6,868 nt of DNA from Candidatus Cloacimonadota bacterium. GTDB lineage: Bacteria; Cloacimonadota; Cloacimonadia; Cloacimonadales; TCS61. Position numbers and translations under genes: made by a program. Every line of letters starts with the position of its first letter. Position 1 is the stretch's first letter. Positions 5,492-6,868 of the stretch are shown here, in pieces. The stretch spans positions 1-6,868 of the forward strand of contig JAFGMF010000036.1 of assembly GCA_016927675.1 (NCBI GenBank), read 5' to 3'. The notes beneath the pieces are model-generated. The model was not told where the DNA came from. It saw nothing but the letters and a program-made list of their open reading frames with translations, and did no database searches.

Positions 5492-6866
5492 TATGTTTAA
5501 AGGTTATCGGGGAAGAGCCCTGGAAGTCTTGAAAAAGTTCAATATCAGAGTCTGGAGTGAATCCATTCTTCAGACGACCAGAGGGGAGTTCAGCGGAATC
5601 ATCCTGCCCAGATCGGAAAATGATGATGACTATCATATTGTCCTTAAATTAAGTACGGGTTACAATATCGGGATCGATGTTAACACTATCCTGTCCGCAC
5701 AGGAAGTAGGTTACAGGGAAGCTCATTATAAAATACCGGAAAAGGATTTCCCTTTTGATGAAGGTAAACCAAGAGTCAAGCTTCTGGGAACCGGTGGGAC
5801 AATTGCCTCAAGGCTTGATTACAGAACCGGGGCTGTTATTCCTGCCTTTTCTCCCGGTGAGCTTTACGGGGCAGTACCAGAACTTGCAGATATCTGTAAT
5901 TTGGAGACCGAAAAACTTTTTGCTGTTTTCAGTGAAAACATGGGTCCCAAAGAATATATTACTTTGGCTAAAGCAATTGGAAAAGAAATCGAGAAAGGAG
6001 TTGATGGCATTGTAATCGGGCATGGTACCGATACTCTGCATCATACCGCTGCGGCACTCTCCTTTATGATCCAGAACTCACCTGTGCCGATCGTATTGGT
6101 CGGTTCCCAGCGTTCATCAGACAGACCGTCCTCTGATGCTGCCCTCAACCTCATTCATGCTGTTACTGCCGCTTCCAGAGCCGATATTGCCGAAGTGATG
6201 GTCTGCATGTTCGGTCCTACTTCCGATGAATACGGGCTGCTGCATCAGGGAACAAGGGTTCGTAAGATGCATTCTTCATATCGTTCGACTTTTCGAACCA
6301 TAGGTGATATCCCACTGGCAATTGTAACGCGTGATGCGATCACTCCATTAAAAGATCATTATAACCGCCGGAGAATGGACAAACAAGTAGAGATCAGACC
6401 CTATTTTGAAGAAAAAGTCGCAATGTTGTATTATTATCCCAATATGCAGCCGGATATGATCTATTCGCTGATTGATGCCGGTTATAAAGGGATCGTAATT
6501 GCCGGAACAGGACTGGGGCATGTCAATAAACCTCTTTATCCGGCAATCAGAAAATGCGCTGAACTGGAAATCCCTGTTTTTATGACTGTGCAGACACTCT
6601 GGGGTTATGTTCATATGTTTGTTTATGATACAGGCAGAGATCTGATGAGTTATGGAGTTGTACCTGCCGAAAACATGCTGCCTGAAGTAGCTTACATAAA
6701 ACTGGGCTGGGCTTTGGGGCAAACAAATAAAATAGAAGAGGTGAAAGAATTGATGCTTACTCCGATCAGTAACGACATCACCGAAAAGGAACCTTATAAT
6801 GGTTACCTTATCTATCAGGGCGGAATTCCCGAAGTGGAAGAATTTATCAGGAAAGTACATAAATAG
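5484..6866 (+). CDS. gatD: Glu-tRNA(Gln) amidotransferase subunit D (asparaginase-like glutaminase)
   Basis: GatD hydrolyses glutamine and passes ammonia to GatE. The gene encodes 460 residues, slightly longer than the roughly 420-440 of archaeal GatD, and is complete, ending in TAG two bases from the window edge. An N-terminal small beta domain (about 20-75) has the GatD signature VLKLSTGYNIGI. It separates GatD from ordinary L-asparaginases, which lack it. The type I/II asparaginase fold follows: LGTGGTIAS (101-109) with nucleophile Thr103, then HGTDTL (180-185) with Thr182 and Asp183, then GSQRSSDRPSSDAALNL (207-223) and GTRVRKMHSS (256-265) with Lys261. These correspond to Thr101, Thr177, Asp178 and Lys254 as I recall them from Methanothermobacter GatD, so the enzyme should be active. 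The C-terminal asparaginase domain has GIVIAGTGLGHVNKP (336-350) and QTLWGYVHMFVYDTGRDL (370-387). The start is fixed by GAGGAGG at 5471-5477. The gene overlaps gatE by 8 bases, consistent with a two-subunit operon. Confidence 0.95.
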   Translation: MIDMFKGYRGRALEVLKKFNIRVWSESILQTTRGEFSGIILPRSENDDDYHIVLKLSTGYNIGIDVNTILSAQEVGYREAHYKIPEKDFPFDEGKPRVKLLGTGGTIASRLDYRTGAVIPAFSPGELYGAVPELADICNLETEKLFAVFSENMGPKEYITLAKAIGKEIEKGVDGIVIGHGTDTLHHTAAALSFMIQNSPVPIVLVGSQRSSDRPSSDAALNLIHAVTAASRADIAEVMVCMFGPTSDEYGLLHQGTRVRKMHSSYRSTFRTIGDIPLAIVTRDAITPLKDHYNRRRMDKQVEIRPYFEEKVAMLYYYPNMQPDMIYSLIDAGYKGIVIAGTGLGHVNKPLYPAIRKCAELEIPVFMTVQTLWGYVHMFVYDTGRDLMSYGVVPAENMLPEVAYIKLGWALGQTNKIEEVKELMLTPISNDITEKEPYNGYLIYQGGIPEVEEFIRKVHK

Positions 6867-6868
6867 AC

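Noticed and set aside
6348..6860. A 170-codon minus-strand frame opposite gatD
   Set aside because: It lies entirely opposite strongly conserved gatD coding sequence, and its Phe/His/Ile-rich composition is typical of an antisense shadow.
5484..6866. Reading the asparaginase-like gene as a plain L-asparaginase
   Set aside because: The N-terminal VLKLSTGYNIGI domain and the overlap with gatE show that it is GatD, not a free asparaginase.

Overview
The window reads as a low-GC bacterial chromosome segment with clear GGAGG-type ribosome binding sites, short gene gaps and sigma70-like promoter boxes. It carries a complete gatE-gatD pair, which encodes the two-subunit, archaeal-type Glu-tRNA(Gln) amidotransferase. 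The left half looks bacterial: an exported TPR protein with a DUF2271-like C-terminus, and a membrane protein whose N-terminus resembles LytS-type sensor kinases. I infer a deep-branching FCB-type lineage (Cloacimonadota or a neighbour), because GatDE is otherwise typical of Archaea. The sequence alone does not settle the taxonomy.

Layout: positions 1-325 (minus) hold the N-terminal 108 codons of a multi-pass membrane protein that runs off the left edge. Positions 343-1929 (minus) hold the exported TPR/DUF2271-like protein, 17 bases upstream of the first gene and probably in one operon with it. Positions 1933-2147 are a spacer with a good extended -10 promoter for that operon. Positions 2148-2801 (minus) hold a six-helix membrane protein of unknown function with its own promoter. 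Positions 2802-3490 are a long AT-rich divergent spacer with inverted repeats and a few tiny unconvincing reading frames. Positions 3491-5491 (plus) are gatE, and 5484-6866 (plus) are gatD, overlapping gatE by 8 bases and starting from a strong internal GAGGAGG site.

Function: GatD hydrolyses glutamine with an asparaginase-type active site to release ammonia. GatE phosphorylates the glutamate on mischarged Glu-tRNA(Gln) and amidates it to Gln-tRNA(Gln). The overlapping order suggests translational coupling for 1:1 stoichiometry. The left-hand genes look unrelated to this job. No tRNA, rRNA, CRISPR array, insertion sequence or complete mobile element was seen. I did not find a convincing novel multi-gene system. 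The most notable points are the archaeal-type GatDE in a bacterial-looking context, the ambiguous GatE start with a hairpin plus T-run just upstream of it, and the TPR/DUF2271-like fusion.
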